IMG/VR virus record: IMGVR_UViG_3300034073_002528
Coordinates: 1-30,313 of that record
Reading direction: 5' to 3' (one strand)
Length of the DNA: 30,313 nucleotides
Source of the DNA: a virus
In this document: in pieces, positions 21,708 to 29,977 of the stretch
How positions within the stretch are numbered: the first letter of the stretch is position 1
Layout of the letters: every line of letters starts with the position of its first letter
Made by a program: the position numbers and the translations under genes
The notes under the pieces: generated by a model
Databases searched by the model: none
What the model was told of the DNA's origin: nothing
Seen by the model: only the letters and a program-made list of their open reading frames with translations

Positions 21708-23725
21708 TTGAAGCAAGCGAAGGAGGGAACCCGGGGCCAACTCCTGAAATCCCACGGGACTTGTCAAACATATCTGAGCGTGGCTTCATTGGCCAACTAC
21801 TCCGGTTGTTTCACAAAGCCCCGTATGTCTCAACAATGGAGTGGTCACGCAAATACAGAATTATTACCAAAAAGGAGACTTCGTTCGGCGAAGGTAGGTT
21901 TAACCCAGACCTGACGCCCTACATGGAGTATGTTTACGATTGTCTCGACAACCCTGGCATCCCAACGATTGTTGCCATGAAGTCTGCCCGAATTGCATGG
22001 ACGGAAACCATTAACAACTACCGAGGAAAGCGCATCCATATTGACCCAACAACAATGCTGGTTGGGTTTGCCACAGGTACAGCTGCCAAGATATTTGCAA
22101 AGGAGAAGTGGGTAGAGTTTCTGAAAAACTGTCCTGTGCTGGATGGCTTGGTGAACTTTGGGATTGCAGAGAATCGCAAAAGTATATTTGACTATGACTT
22201 CCCCGGTGGACATTTGCGCTTTGCAACACTAGGGTCTATTGTTAACCAAAAGTCTGTCAACCTTGAATATATTGAGATTGAAGAACCAGACGATGCCCCG
22301 GACGAAGTAGCAGGACAGGGTGACACGTTTGCCAACCTTAAGGAACGTCAGAAACTCGTGCCATTGACACGCCGAAAGTTTATCTTTGGGGGCACACCGA
22401 CGTTCAAAGACCTAAGTCGGGTTGAGAAGGCAATCCGCGAAAGCAACTATCTTGTGTTCAAGGCAGAGTGCCATGCCTGCCATGAACTTGTGCCGATGGA
22501 TGGGTCAAGTTTTGAAAACTTACGTTATGACGAGTATCCGGCCCGGTTCATTGACACAGTATATGGTAAGTATGACCCGGCAACCACCAAGTTCATTTGT
22601 CCGCATTGCTCGGTCGAGTGGACATTTGACCAGAAGAATGCTAACATTGTTGCAGGTAAGGCCCATGGTTTCACCGACCACACGGGTAACTTTTCGAAGG
22701 GCTGGCATCCGCTAAAACCCCAGATAACTGAAGTTTTTGGGTTCTCGTTTTCGGAGATGTTAAGCCCATTCGACGGCTCAAACTTCGTAGAATTGGCAAA
22801 GGCCGAAATCGTAGCCAAAAAGGAACTTGCGGTTGGAAAGGAACTTCTGATGAAGTCTTACATGAATAACAAGCGCGGGGAGCCTTATGCTTCTGGCCAA
22901 GTTATGATGGAAGCTGAGGAGATGCGAGGGTTGCGCTTAAACTATCCTGAGCATGTTTGTCCAATGGAAGCCCTTGTTGTTACTGTCGGTGTGGATGTTC
23001 AGGACAACAGGTTTGCTATTGTTAAGAGGGGATGGGGCCGGAACGGTAATTCTTGGCTCATAACATGGAAAGAAATCTTTGGCGATGTGTTGAATCCGGA
23101 TTCGGACGTTTGGGCCGAACTTGAGCGTGAAGTTGTTACTGGGGCAATACCACATGCTTCGGGCAAAACAATCTATCCTTCGTATGTTAGCGTAGATACA
23201 GCGTATGCAACAGAAGTAACATATCGTTGGATTTGTGAGATGCAGAGACATAACCAGGGTGTTATGGCTGCACGTGGTGTTCGTGAACTTCGCTTTTCAG
23301 ACGACGACATATACAAGGAACCGGCAGGACTCGACATAGGTTCAACATCACAAGTCAGAAAGACCCTGTATGAACGTATTGGTATTGCCGTTTACCAAGT
23401 AGGGGCACATAAAGCCCAAAGTGAAGTTTTGCGACGTATCTACTTGTCAAAGTTGGCAAGAGAAAGACCCAACGACTATAAGACTGACATCCATTGGTTT
23501 AACTACCAATCCTATGGACAGTATGAAGAACAATGTACGTCGTGTCGTAAAATCTTTGATGAAGACCGTTACGGAAACGTACGTGAAGTCTACAAACTTA
23601 TACCTGGCAAACGTAAGGAGGCAATGGACTGTGAGAAACTGGCATTGCACGCGAGTTTTGCTGCTGGTATCCGGCACTATACAAATGAACACTGGGAAAG
23701 TCTAGAACGCTATTACTACTCATAG
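21704..23725 (+). CDS. Terminase large subunit, GpA family
   Basis: A 673-residue packaging ATPase/nuclease like lambda gpA (641). The N-terminal motor shows the atypical Walker A of this family (MKSARIAWTE; lambda has KSARVGYSK), a Walker B region EYIEIEEPDDAPDE followed by GDTFANLKERQK, and the coupling motif FGGTPT followed by LSRVEKAI. A zinc-binding insertion is visible: CHACH and later CPHC. The C-terminal RNase H-like nuclease begins at TVGVDVQDNR with further acidic residues in SVDTAYATEV and near the end MDCEKLALHASFAAG. The protein cuts concatemeric DNA and pumps it through the portal. It overlaps the upstream gene by ATGA and precedes the gpW-like gene by 8 bases. GpA-family enzymes usually go with cos packaging, but no cos site was recognised. 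Confidence 0.95.
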   Translation: MIEASEGGNPGPTPEIPRDLSNISERGFIGQLLRLFHKAPYVSTMEWSRKYRIITKKETSFGEGRFNPDLTPYMEYVYDCLDNPGIPTIVAMKSARIAWTETINNYRGKRIHIDPTTMLVGFATGTAAKIFAKEKWVEFLKNCPVLDGLVNFGIAENRKSIFDYDFPGGHLRFATLGSIVNQKSVNLEYIEIEEPDDAPDEVAGQGDTFANLKERQKLVPLTRRKFIFGGTPTFKDLSRVEKAIRESNYLVFKAECHACHELVPMDGSSFENLRYDEYPARFIDTVYGKYDPATTKFICPHCSVEWTFDQKNANIVAGKAHGFTDHTGNFSKGWHPLKPQITEVFGFSFSEMLSPFDGSNFVELAKAEIVAKKELAVGKELLMKSYMNNKRGEPYASGQVMMEAEEMRGLRLNYPEHVCPMEALVVTVGVDVQDNRFAIVKRGWGRNGNSWLITWKEIFGDVLNPDSDVWAELEREVVTGAIPHASGKTIYPSYVSVDTAYATEVTYRWICEMQRHNQGVMAARGVRELRFSDDDIYKEPAGLDIGSTSQVRKTLYERIGIAVYQVGAHKAQSEVLRRIYLSKLARERPNDYKTDIHWFNYQSYGQYEEQCTSCRKIFDEDRYGNVREVYKLIPGKRKEAMDCEKLALHASFAAGIRHYTNEHWESLERYYYS

Positions 23726-23733
23726 AGGCCAAT

Positions 23734-24009
23734 ATGTCAACCGGGACACTTACACTCGCCGAACTGCAAACCCAGTTAACGACGGTCAACACGGCCATCA
23801 GCAATCTTATAGCCGGGAAACAGATTCTCGAATTGGTTGTTGGGAATGGTAGTTTCTCACGTCGCTACAGATATGGGGAAGTGACACTTGTCGCGCTCAA
23901 ACAACACCGGGACGAGATTCTCCAACAGATACAAAGCATCGAACTATCAACACCGGTCTACAGACATGGGGCGTCTGTGCCACTTGTTGTTGGTAAGTTG
24001 GGTTCGTGA
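23734..24009 (+). CDS. gpW-like head-to-tail joining protein
   Basis: A 91-residue protein with the helix-hairpin-helix pattern of lambda gpW: LAELQTQLTTVNTAISNLIAG, then a glycine turn and a basic beta hairpin (RRYRYGEV), then VALKQHRDEILQQIQSIE. gpW plugs the packaged head and makes the platform for tail joining. It sits between terminase and portal, exactly as in lambda. AGAGG lies five bases before the ATG. At 91 residues it is longer than gpW (68) by a short C-terminal tail. Confidence 0.85.
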   Translation: MSTGTLTLAELQTQLTTVNTAISNLIAGKQILELVVGNGSFSRRYRYGEVTLVALKQHRDEILQQIQSIELSTPVYRHGASVPLVVGKLGS

Positions 24010-24027
24010 CATTCACAGGATATACAC

Positions 24028-25494
24028 ATGACAACAGAATCAACTCCCGTTACTCCGTATAGCTTCTTGTATGGTGAATTGAGTTCCCCGGCTTTTGAGG
24101 GTGCGGCCAAACGCTATCGAGAGGATAGAAACAATCTTGTCAATGGTTCGCCTGACCAAATTGCATCACGGGAGTTGTTGCTGCTGCAAATGCGATCCGC
24201 CCATGCTATTCGCAACAATGGCTATGCTCGAACGGCCCTTGACAAATACGTCACGAATCTGGGGGCAGTCAAAGTTGTTTGGAAGGATGCGAAAGGCAGG
24301 AATCATCTTAGGATGCAGGATATGTGGGACGAGTTCGCCGCAAACCCTTGTCTGGATGGTATCGGGACACTTGAAAATGTGCAGAACTTATGGCATTCGT
24401 CCATATTCTCCACAGGTAATGCTTTTACCCGTTTGCACATACGCCGAAAAGGGAACCCCTCTACTGTTCCGCTGAAACTTGAGCCAATTCGCTCAGAACT
24501 TCACCACTTGGGGTATTTTGGCGACACTCCGACCAAGCCCCAAATGATTAGACATGGGATTGGTTTTGTGGACAAGCGGCCAGTGTCTTACTTCTTCCGG
24601 GACAACATATACGAAGATATGTGGTACAAAGTGGGGAGTCCCCCGCTTGTGGGCATGAGTGTTACTGAAATCCCTGCGGACGAAATCCTACACATATTCC
24701 AACGTGACATTCCAGCACAATTCATAGGCATTCCGTTCCTGGCTTCGGTCTTAATCCCCCTCTACGAGTTGGATGAACTTATGGATGCCACTGTTGCAAG
24801 GCAGAAAGCATCCCAAGCTATAAGCTGGATTGTCAAAAACACCAATCCCCTCAACCCTGTTCCTGTAGGTGTGCCGACGTATGTCAAGGACAAAGAGGAG
24901 AAGGATAAACTTGTGTTCAAGTCTCAAGGAACAAACGTCCAGTATCTAAACAAGAACGAAGATATAGTGTTTCATCAAGGGGCTGACATTGGAGCCAACT
25001 TTGTCAAACTCTGCGAAACAGAACTACGTCGAATTGCCAATGCAGTCAAAGTTCCCTACCACCAACTCACCGGAGATACGTCCGGCATTGACTTCTCAAC
25101 GCTGCGGGCAATCACAATAGAACTTAGGGTTCGGATGGAGCATGTTCACCAAACCCAAACTATTGCAATGGGACTTGCCCCGCTGACAAAGTATTTCAAA
25201 GCCCTCGCAAGCCGGTATAAGAATGTTGGCTCTGCGGAACCGACGTATCAGATGCCGCGTCAATACGGCGTAGATGAATTGAAGGATGCACAAGCCGACC
25301 TTCTCGAAATCCAGTATGGTATGGCAACCCTGGAAAGCAAACTTCAGGAAAGACACACCACTTTTGAAGAAATTGTTGAAGATTGTCGCAGGCGGGAGGA
25401 ACTGAAACAGTTTGGGATTGACTTTGCTGCAATGCCCCAATCCACCAACCAGGCTACAAATGTTGAGGCAAATGCAAAATCAACGTCACTTTGA
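24028..25494 (+). CDS. Portal protein (lambda gpB family)
   Basis: A 488-residue portal of the lambda-type family, the dodecameric ring through which DNA enters the head. Family features: an N-terminal RSAHAIRNNGYARTALDKYV segment, the WHSSIFSTGNAFTRL region, HIFQRDIPAQFIGIPFLASVL ('R.gQ.RGvPwla' type), LYELDELMDATVARQKASQA, and the C-terminal VPYHQLTGDTSGIDFSTLRA ('y..lt.d.s..nYss.R'), which lies at the tunnel-loop/barrel border. AGGA sits seven bases before the ATG. It lies between gpW and the S49 protease as in lambda. Slightly shorter than gpB (533). Confidence 0.93.
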   Translation: MTTESTPVTPYSFLYGELSSPAFEGAAKRYREDRNNLVNGSPDQIASRELLLLQMRSAHAIRNNGYARTALDKYVTNLGAVKVVWKDAKGRNHLRMQDMWDEFAANPCLDGIGTLENVQNLWHSSIFSTGNAFTRLHIRRKGNPSTVPLKLEPIRSELHHLGYFGDTPTKPQMIRHGIGFVDKRPVSYFFRDNIYEDMWYKVGSPPLVGMSVTEIPADEILHIFQRDIPAQFIGIPFLASVLIPLYELDELMDATVARQKASQAISWIVKNTNPLNPVPVGVPTYVKDKEEKDKLVFKSQGTNVQYLNKNEDIVFHQGADIGANFVKLCETELRRIANAVKVPYHQLTGDTSGIDFSTLRAITIELRVRMEHVHQTQTIAMGLAPLTKYFKALASRYKNVGSAEPTYQMPRQYGVDELKDAQADLLEIQYGMATLESKLQERHTTFEEIVEDCRRREELKQFGIDFAAMPQSTNQATNVEANAKSTSL

Positions 25495-25495
25495 C

Positions 25496-25525
25496 TTGAC
25501 AAAATCCAAACCTTTGTGAGACAAT
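25496..25525 (+). promoter_or_regulatory. Possible internal promoter before the protease/capsid genes
   Basis: TTGACA, a perfect -35 (25496-25501), an 18-base spacer, GACAAT (25520-25525, four of six), with TG one base before the -10 (extended type). It lies in the 62-base gap between portal and protease, the largest gap within the head operon. The start would be near 25532. It may boost capsid and decoration protein output. The -10 is imperfect, so it is uncertain. Confidence 0.4.
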
Positions 25526-25556
25526 CTGAGCATGAGCCTTCTGCCTGACCACTACC

Positions 25557-26837
25557 ATGTATGAACGTATCCTAAGTCGGCTGTATAACACACCGCTTCT
25601 CATTGCAGAAAGTAAACTTGACATCATAACAAGCAATGTCACGTTGAAACTTCTTGCAGGGGAGAAACCCTCAAAGTTCTTTGACTGTGCGGACACCGCC
25701 GGGTCATCTTCGTATGTGCGAAACAACGTAGGGGTTGTGAAAGTACATGGAAGTCTTGTGGCAAAAGCCGGAGCAGGGGACAGCGGATATACATCGTATG
25801 AAGGGATTGCAAATTCTGTCAAGAATATGATTGAAGCACGAGCAACAACCCTCGTGTTCTCAATGGCAACTTATGGAGGAGAGGTTAATGGATGTTTTGG
25901 GTTGGCCGAGTTCATAACGTCGTTGCCAAAGCAATATGGGGTTAAGACCCTGGCTCTTGTTGACGGGCCATGTTGTTCGGCTGGCTATGTTTTGGCATCC
26001 GCAACCCAGTATATTATTGCCACAAACTCATCAGAGATTGGTTCTATTGGGGTGTTGTCAGCACTCTTTTCACAAGTAGCTAAGGATAAGATGGACGGCT
26101 ACGATTGGAAAGTTATCAGGAGCCGGGAAGACAAGGCTCTCGGCAACCCTCACGAACCCCTTACGAGTAAGTTGGAGTTGTCAGTTTTTGACAGAGTCAT
26201 GGAAATTGACAGTCTTATGATCGGGTTGTTGACGAAACAACGAGAAAGCCTGTCAGAAGAAACAATCAACACGCTGAATGGTCAAACGGTTCTAGGCACA
26301 GAAGCATTATCCCTCGGGTTAATCGACAAAGTAATAGACTCTTACGATATAACCCTGGAAGAAATAATTAAAACCGGAGTTGTGGAAGGGTATCCCTACA
26401 CTAACTCTTTCCACATTCCATCCTCCATATACAGTATGTCTGAAAAAGGTGTAATTATGACGCTTGAAGAAGCAATCGAAAAGAATGCACTGCTGGCAAG
26501 TGACCTTGAAAAAGTTAAACTTGAAGCAAGTGGGGCTGTTGCAAAAGCAGTAGCGGCTGAACGTAACCGGTGCAATGAAATTCTGGAATCGGCAAAAGTC
26601 TTTGGTATGTCTGCTGACATTGCCATGAAACAAATTAGTGCCGGAACGGACGCATCGGCTGTTGTTGCCATGTTTGAAACTGTCAAAGAAGTTATGCAAA
26701 TGTCGAATCCGACGCCTGTTGCTTCTGCTGTACAGCCTACGGCTTCGGAACGTATGGACAGTGCGCCTGCAAAAGCCATGAGTCCGTTTGAATCTATTAT
26801 GCAGGGCAATGCGGCACTCGCATCCCTGACCCAATAA
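25557..26837 (+). CDS. Capsid maturation protease (S49 family, lambda gpC-like) fused to scaffold
   Basis: A 426-residue protein. Residues about 55-265 form an S49 (SppA/ClpP-fold) serine protease: SMATYGGEVNG matches the family's 'SPGG' loop, Ser141 in DGPCCSAGYVLAS is the predicted nucleophile, IGSIGV follows, and Lys193 in REDKALGNPHEPLT is the predicted general base ('K..GNP...L' motif). NGQTVLGTEALSLGLIDKV closes the domain. The residues from about 300 onward are a helical scaffold. The enzyme matures the prohead by cutting scaffold and portal. ATG 25557 has no clear ribosome-binding site; a ten-codon frame (25532-25564) ends across it, so coupling from there or from the portal is possible. 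Confidence 0.92.
   Translation: MYERILSRLYNTPLLIAESKLDIITSNVTLKLLAGEKPSKFFDCADTAGSSSYVRNNVGVVKVHGSLVAKAGAGDSGYTSYEGIANSVKNMIEARATTLVFSMATYGGEVNGCFGLAEFITSLPKQYGVKTLALVDGPCCSAGYVLASATQYIIATNSSEIGSIGVLSALFSQVAKDKMDGYDWKVIRSREDKALGNPHEPLTSKLELSVFDRVMEIDSLMIGLLTKQRESLSEETINTLNGQTVLGTEALSLGLIDKVIDSYDITLEEIIKTGVVEGYPYTNSFHIPSSIYSMSEKGVIMTLEEAIEKNALLASDLEKVKLEASGAVAKAVAAERNRCNEILESAKVFGMSADIAMKQISAGTDASAVVAMFETVKEVMQMSNPTPVASAVQPTASERMDSAPAKAMSPFESIMQGNAALASLTQ
26457..26837 (+). CDS. Nested scaffolding protein (Nu3-like), internal in-frame start
   Basis: In frame with the protease (codon 301), ATG 26457 is preceded by AAGGTG (26446-26451) five bases away, a better ribosome-binding site than that of the full gene. 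The 126-residue product starts MTLEEAIEKNALL, is helical and Ala/Glu/Lys-rich, and ends with a Pro/Ala stretch and PFESIMQGNAALASLTQ. Lambda Nu3, made from the 3' end of gene C, is the model. It would guide assembly of the capsid shell and then be degraded. Confidence 0.75.
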   Translation: MTLEEAIEKNALLASDLEKVKLEASGAVAKAVAAERNRCNEILESAKVFGMSADIAMKQISAGTDASAVVAMFETVKEVMQMSNPTPVASAVQPTASERMDSAPAKAMSPFESIMQGNAALASLTQ

Positions 26838-26858
26838 CTTTGACCGTTGGAGGTTACA

Positions 26859-27329
26859 ATGGCAGACTATAATGGCGGGTTTCGGGCTTATGCCGACAAA
26901 GCAAACTATCAGGGCACGTTCTTTCGCGCAATCCCAACTTATACTAAGACCGTAACGGTCAAGTCGGGCCAAGTGCTGAAGAAGCATTCGTTTGTGGCAA
27001 GTGATGCTACCGGTAAAGCAATCGCACACCCCGGAGTAGAAACCGACCCCACGGCACCCCGACAAGAAATCACCGGTGTGCTGTTGATGGATGTTGATGC
27101 TTCGGCTGCTGATGTGGACGCAACAGTTTATACTCATGCGTCGTTCTATGCCTCGGCACTTGTTTGGAAGGTGGATGTTGCTACGGACAAGATTGTTAAA
27201 GCCGACGGTACCGAAGTGGCTTGTACTGCTTACGACACCGGAGCCAACACTGACTTGCTGAAACGTAAGTTTGTCGAAAACACCCACTTTGAACAGTTGG
27301 GCATCCTGAAACCTGGCGAAATGTACTGA
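26859..27329 (+). CDS. Head decoration protein (lambda gpD-like)
   Basis: A 156-residue small head protein between the scaffold and the major capsid protein, the place of lambda gpD, which caps the expanded shell at threefold sites. Family-like elements: an N-terminal arm, VTVKSGQVLKKHSFVASDATGKA ('..G..l..G.vl...s.G'), ITGVLLMDVDASAADVDATV ('..GvL...v.a...d....') and a C-terminal region near LKRKFVENTHFEQLGILKPGE. It is longer than lambda gpD (110). The start was set at ATG 26859, with GGAGG five bases upstream; a TTG twelve bases earlier is in frame but has no such signal. Followed by the capsid gene after 10 bases. Confidence 0.85.
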   Translation: MADYNGGFRAYADKANYQGTFFRAIPTYTKTVTVKSGQVLKKHSFVASDATGKAIAHPGVETDPTAPRQEITGVLLMDVDASAADVDATVYTHASFYASALVWKVDVATDKIVKADGTEVACTAYDTGANTDLLKRKFVENTHFEQLGILKPGEMY

Positions 27330-27339
27330 GGATTTAACA

Positions 27340-28542
27340 ATGAGTGAGATGATTTTTGCTGACCCGTATACTTCGCAGAAGATTCTGTCCGGGGTGCTGA
27401 AGGCTCTTAATGATGGGCAACCCAAACGCCCGAATTGGCTGCAATCTTTTTATCCGGCCCCGTCAACGACTGACCGCGAGACCGTAAACTTTGACCAACA
27501 GTTTGCAACCCGGAATGTCATGGGTATGTTTGCACTTCCGAATGCAGACGTTGATCCGGTAATGTTGCCGACTTTTGGCCATAAGGAACTGAGTTTCTCA
27601 TACGCCAAAGAAGGATTCGTATCCGACGGCTTTGAGGAGTTAAACTCTCGCCAGTTGGGTGAGCAGTTTGGTCAGCCTAATATCTTGGCTAACAAAGCCC
27701 TGCGGTGGAATCTGAAAGCAGCACAGGTAGAGCAGAGGTTCGAAAATCTGTTTGAGAAAGTTGCTGCTGAAATTATGCTGTACGGCGGGTATGGGGCGGT
27801 CTCCGAGAAGTACCCGCTGTATGTATATGACTTCGGTCGCACTGTTGGTACTACTGCTGCTGTCTTTGCCCAAGACCTTATTCCGTCTGTCAATCTGACG
27901 ACCAATCCGGTCACGGCTCCGTGGAACTCTGCCCAAGTAGTACTTCCGGTTGTTCCCACGTCTGCACCGTATACTGCTGGTGAGAAGACTTGGAACAAAA
28001 CCAACATTACTGCTGGCACCGCTACCCCGTACAAGGATGTGTTGAAAATGGTGCAGACGGCTGATGAATGGGACAGAGCAACTGCTATTCACATGTCGCA
28101 AGATGCGTATGAGATGTTTAACTTTGACATTGAGACGCATTTCAAAGAAGCGGCAAACACTGAAACCCTGACTCTGTTGCAGATTCAGCGTGACATTTTG
28201 CCGCGTCTGGACACTGTTGATAGTCTGCACTTCCAACGTACCATTAACTTTGGTAATGGTCGGATTCTGCCTATCTATACTTATAAGGCAGTTTACCATG
28301 ACCGCAACACCGGTGAACGTAAGCGTTATATCGGAGAAGGCTGGGTGAATGTTATTCCGTCTAGTGGTTTTGTAAAAATCCACGGACGTATAATGCACCC
28401 GAAAGCAAACTGGATGGCTATGCCCCGTTGGATGAACTACTGGATGAATCCTAAAACCGGCCAAGAAGAATGGGAGTTCCATTCCTCGTTTGTGATGGGG
28501 AATTTGAACATCAATGGCTTCGTGACTTGGAAGGTTAAGTAG
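27340..28542 (+). CDS. Major capsid protein (lambda gpE family)
   Basis: A 400-residue HK97-fold shell protein of the lambda gpE family. Recognisable stretches: the N-terminal SFYPAPSTTDRETVNFD ('F......t..v.fd'), MGMFALPNADVD, SYAKEGFVSDGFEELNSRQL followed by GEQFGQPN ('...R..GE'), AAQVEQRFENLFEKVAAEIM, DEWDRATAIHMSQDAYEMF and the C-terminal EEWEFHSSFVMGNLNINGFVT ('..q.~~lp.~~~pn~~~~~~v'). The ATG has GAGG eight bases upstream. It is the most abundant head protein if expression follows lambda. Compared with lambda gpE (341) it carries about 60 extra residues, around the NLTTNPVTAPWNSAQVVLPV region. Confidence 0.93.
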   Translation: MSEMIFADPYTSQKILSGVLKALNDGQPKRPNWLQSFYPAPSTTDRETVNFDQQFATRNVMGMFALPNADVDPVMLPTFGHKELSFSYAKEGFVSDGFEELNSRQLGEQFGQPNILANKALRWNLKAAQVEQRFENLFEKVAAEIMLYGGYGAVSEKYPLYVYDFGRTVGTTAAVFAQDLIPSVNLTTNPVTAPWNSAQVVLPVVPTSAPYTAGEKTWNKTNITAGTATPYKDVLKMVQTADEWDRATAIHMSQDAYEMFNFDIETHFKEAANTETLTLLQIQRDILPRLDTVDSLHFQRTINFGNGRILPIYTYKAVYHDRNTGERKRYIGEGWVNVIPSSGFVKIHGRIMHPKANWMAMPRWMNYWMNPKTGQEEWEFHSSFVMGNLNINGFVTWKVK

Positions 28543-28556
28543 TTTAGGGGCGGGCA

Positions 28557-29231
28557 TTGGCTCAATTTACTCCGTACACACGGAAGGATAGGGATTTTCA
28601 AGGCCAGATTGACAACATCCGTAAAGTGTTGCATCTGGCCAACCGGAGTAAGTTGGACTTGGAAATAGCAAAGTCTATTGCTATTTCTGAGCGTGAAATC
28701 CATTTTGCTTTACGGGAACAAGTCAAGCAGACGTTCGGTGACAAGCATAAACTTGGGGATGTGTATAAGACATATCGCACGTCTAACTACCGAACTATGG
28801 CTAAAAGGGTTATAACCCGTGGGTTTCTATACGAACATAAGCCCCGGAATATAACCCTGTTCCCCATATCCTACTATTGGGGCAATTTGCGGCAGAAGAA
28901 ACGCCGACAAGGTTGGGTACATTTAGCAGGGATTCTGACAGAAGTCGGGCAGCAAAAAGTATATGGGGCAAATTGGCGGAATAAAAAGGGATTCGGTGGA
29001 TTCACCCCACGGGACAAAGAAGGGAATATCTTGTACCGGCGTGAGGGCTATCCTGACCAAATGTTTGTCCGGTTAACCCGCGACCCCTACCCACTTAAAC
29101 TTATCTTCGGGCCTAGTCTGGCAGACATGGCTGCATGGTGTTGGAGACAACCCGGATTGCCGTTGCAATATGCACTGGCTAATGCCGTTCAGCGTATTGA
29201 AAAAATTGCACTTGCAGAGGCTATGAAATGA
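28557..29231 (+). CDS. Putative tail completion protein, gpZ-like
   Basis: A 224-residue basic protein. The first half is helical (IDNIRKVLHLANRSKLDLEIAKSI in pattern, then REQVKQTFGDKHKLGDVYKT), and the second half has FPISYYWGNLRQKKRRQG, a variable loop, GYPDQMFVRLTRDPYPLKL and FGPSLADM. An 'Arg/Lys-rich strand ... YPL ... GPS' layout is typical of phage minor tail protein Z, a neck protein needed for tail completion. The start is TTG 28557 with AGGGG six bases before it; no ATG is available in frame nearby. It overlaps the next gene by ATGA. Family assignment is by pattern and position, not certain. Confidence 0.65.
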   Translation: MAQFTPYTRKDRDFQGQIDNIRKVLHLANRSKLDLEIAKSIAISEREIHFALREQVKQTFGDKHKLGDVYKTYRTSNYRTMAKRVITRGFLYEHKPRNITLFPISYYWGNLRQKKRRQGWVHLAGILTEVGQQKVYGANWRNKKGFGGFTPRDKEGNILYRREGYPDQMFVRLTRDPYPLKLIFGPSLADMAAWCWRQPGLPLQYALANAVQRIEKIALAEAMK

Positions 29232-29557
29232 CGGCCAGTATCCATGAATTAGAAGATAGGGATGTGTTGCTTGAAGCCCTCGGTGACGAGTTTACATTTG
29301 CGGCTCCGACAGGGGTGTTGAAGGGGTTTCTGTATACGGCTGTGGCGGCTGTGGAAGACAGCGCACTTTACGAAGTCGAGAAGCAGACTATTCGCGTCAT
29401 ATTTAAGGCTGAAACAGCCGTGGGTTTGGCCCCCGGAACTGAGTTTTGGTACGAAAGTAGGGGACGAAGGTACACATTCTCTGTAAACTCTGTACAGAAC
29501 TCCCTTGCTGGATGGCTGGATGTTATAACAACCCTTGAGGATGTTACAAGTGTATAA
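29228..29557 (+). CDS. Putative head-tail connector, gpFII-like
   Basis: A 109-residue protein with a short N-terminal helix (EDRDVLLEALGDEF) followed by a beta-rich part: GVLKGFLYTAVAAVE, QTIRVIFKAETAVGLAPGTEFWYESRGRRYTF, then LAGWLDVITTLE. The succession of a modified-base-like 'G...GFl', a central strand set, 'l.pGt...~~g~~Y.v' and a final 'g.~~~~l.le' is the same architecture as lambda gpFII, the head-completion protein to which the tail binds. The ATG overlaps the upstream stop (ATGA) and AGAGG lies nearby. Inferred from architecture and neighbourhood. Confidence 0.6.
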   Translation: MTASIHELEDRDVLLEALGDEFTFAAPTGVLKGFLYTAVAAVEDSALYEVEKQTIRVIFKAETAVGLAPGTEFWYESRGRRYTFSVNSVQNSLAGWLDVITTLEDVTSV

Positions 29558-29960
29558 TGAAAGTGTATTGGTAGCCCGGCTGGCTTCCGAGACAATGTAT
29601 GTTGTGAGTGTGTCGCCTGGAAAACAGGTAGACTTGATTAACACAACAGAGGCACTTCCCCGTCTGTATGTTGGGCATCTTGGAATCCAACTTCAGGATA
29701 AGGGTAATCTTTTTGCAAACGGATACATGGAATTGGAGAACCAAGAACTCCTTGTGTCTGAGATAAACTATGTTTGCTTGAGGGATAACTGGGCAGAAAC
29801 TCGGAGTAACATACGTAAGGCGTATACCGGGTGGAGTCCCTTTGAAGGTGATTCTAACTATTCGTCATTGACCTTTATCGAGGCGGTTTGTAAAGCGGAG
29901 ACAAACAAGAAGGTTTGGTGGAGTGAAGTAGTTGGATTGGTGATGCCAAGAGTTTCTTAA
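29541..29960 (+). CDS. Putative tail terminator protein
   Basis: About 139 residues beginning MLQVYNESVLVARLAS. It overlaps the upstream connector gene by 17 bases. The C-terminal RDNWAETRSNIRKAYTGWSP followed by a predicted strand (SSLTFIEA) matches a recurring pattern of phage tail terminators ('...I..AL.GW.P......~~f~~~'), and the middle strand region fits the alpha/beta fold of that group. The protein would cap the tail tube and join it to the head. GAGG (29537-29540) abuts the ATG at 29541, so GTG 29550 with a 9-base spacing is an equally likely start, as is TTG 29535. It is followed after 17 bases by the next structural gene. Confidence 0.55.
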   Translation: MLQVYNESVLVARLASETMYVVSVSPGKQVDLINTTEALPRLYVGHLGIQLQDKGNLFANGYMELENQELLVSEINYVCLRDNWAETRSNIRKAYTGWSPFEGDSNYSSLTFIEAVCKAETNKKVWWSEVVGLVMPRVS

Positions 29961-29977
29961 ACAGATTGAGGTTTGAT

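Noticed and set aside
26319-27425. Long antisense open frame (368 codons, minus) opposite protease/scaffold and decoration genes
   Set aside because: It lies entirely opposite conserved capsid genes, has no ribosome-binding site and gives a Cys/His/Phe-rich product without any domain pattern. It is a shadow of codon use on the coding strand.
27640-28557. Long antisense open frame (305 codons, minus) opposite the major capsid gene
   Set aside because: Same reasons; the product is low-complexity and unlike a protein family, while the plus strand clearly encodes the capsid protein.
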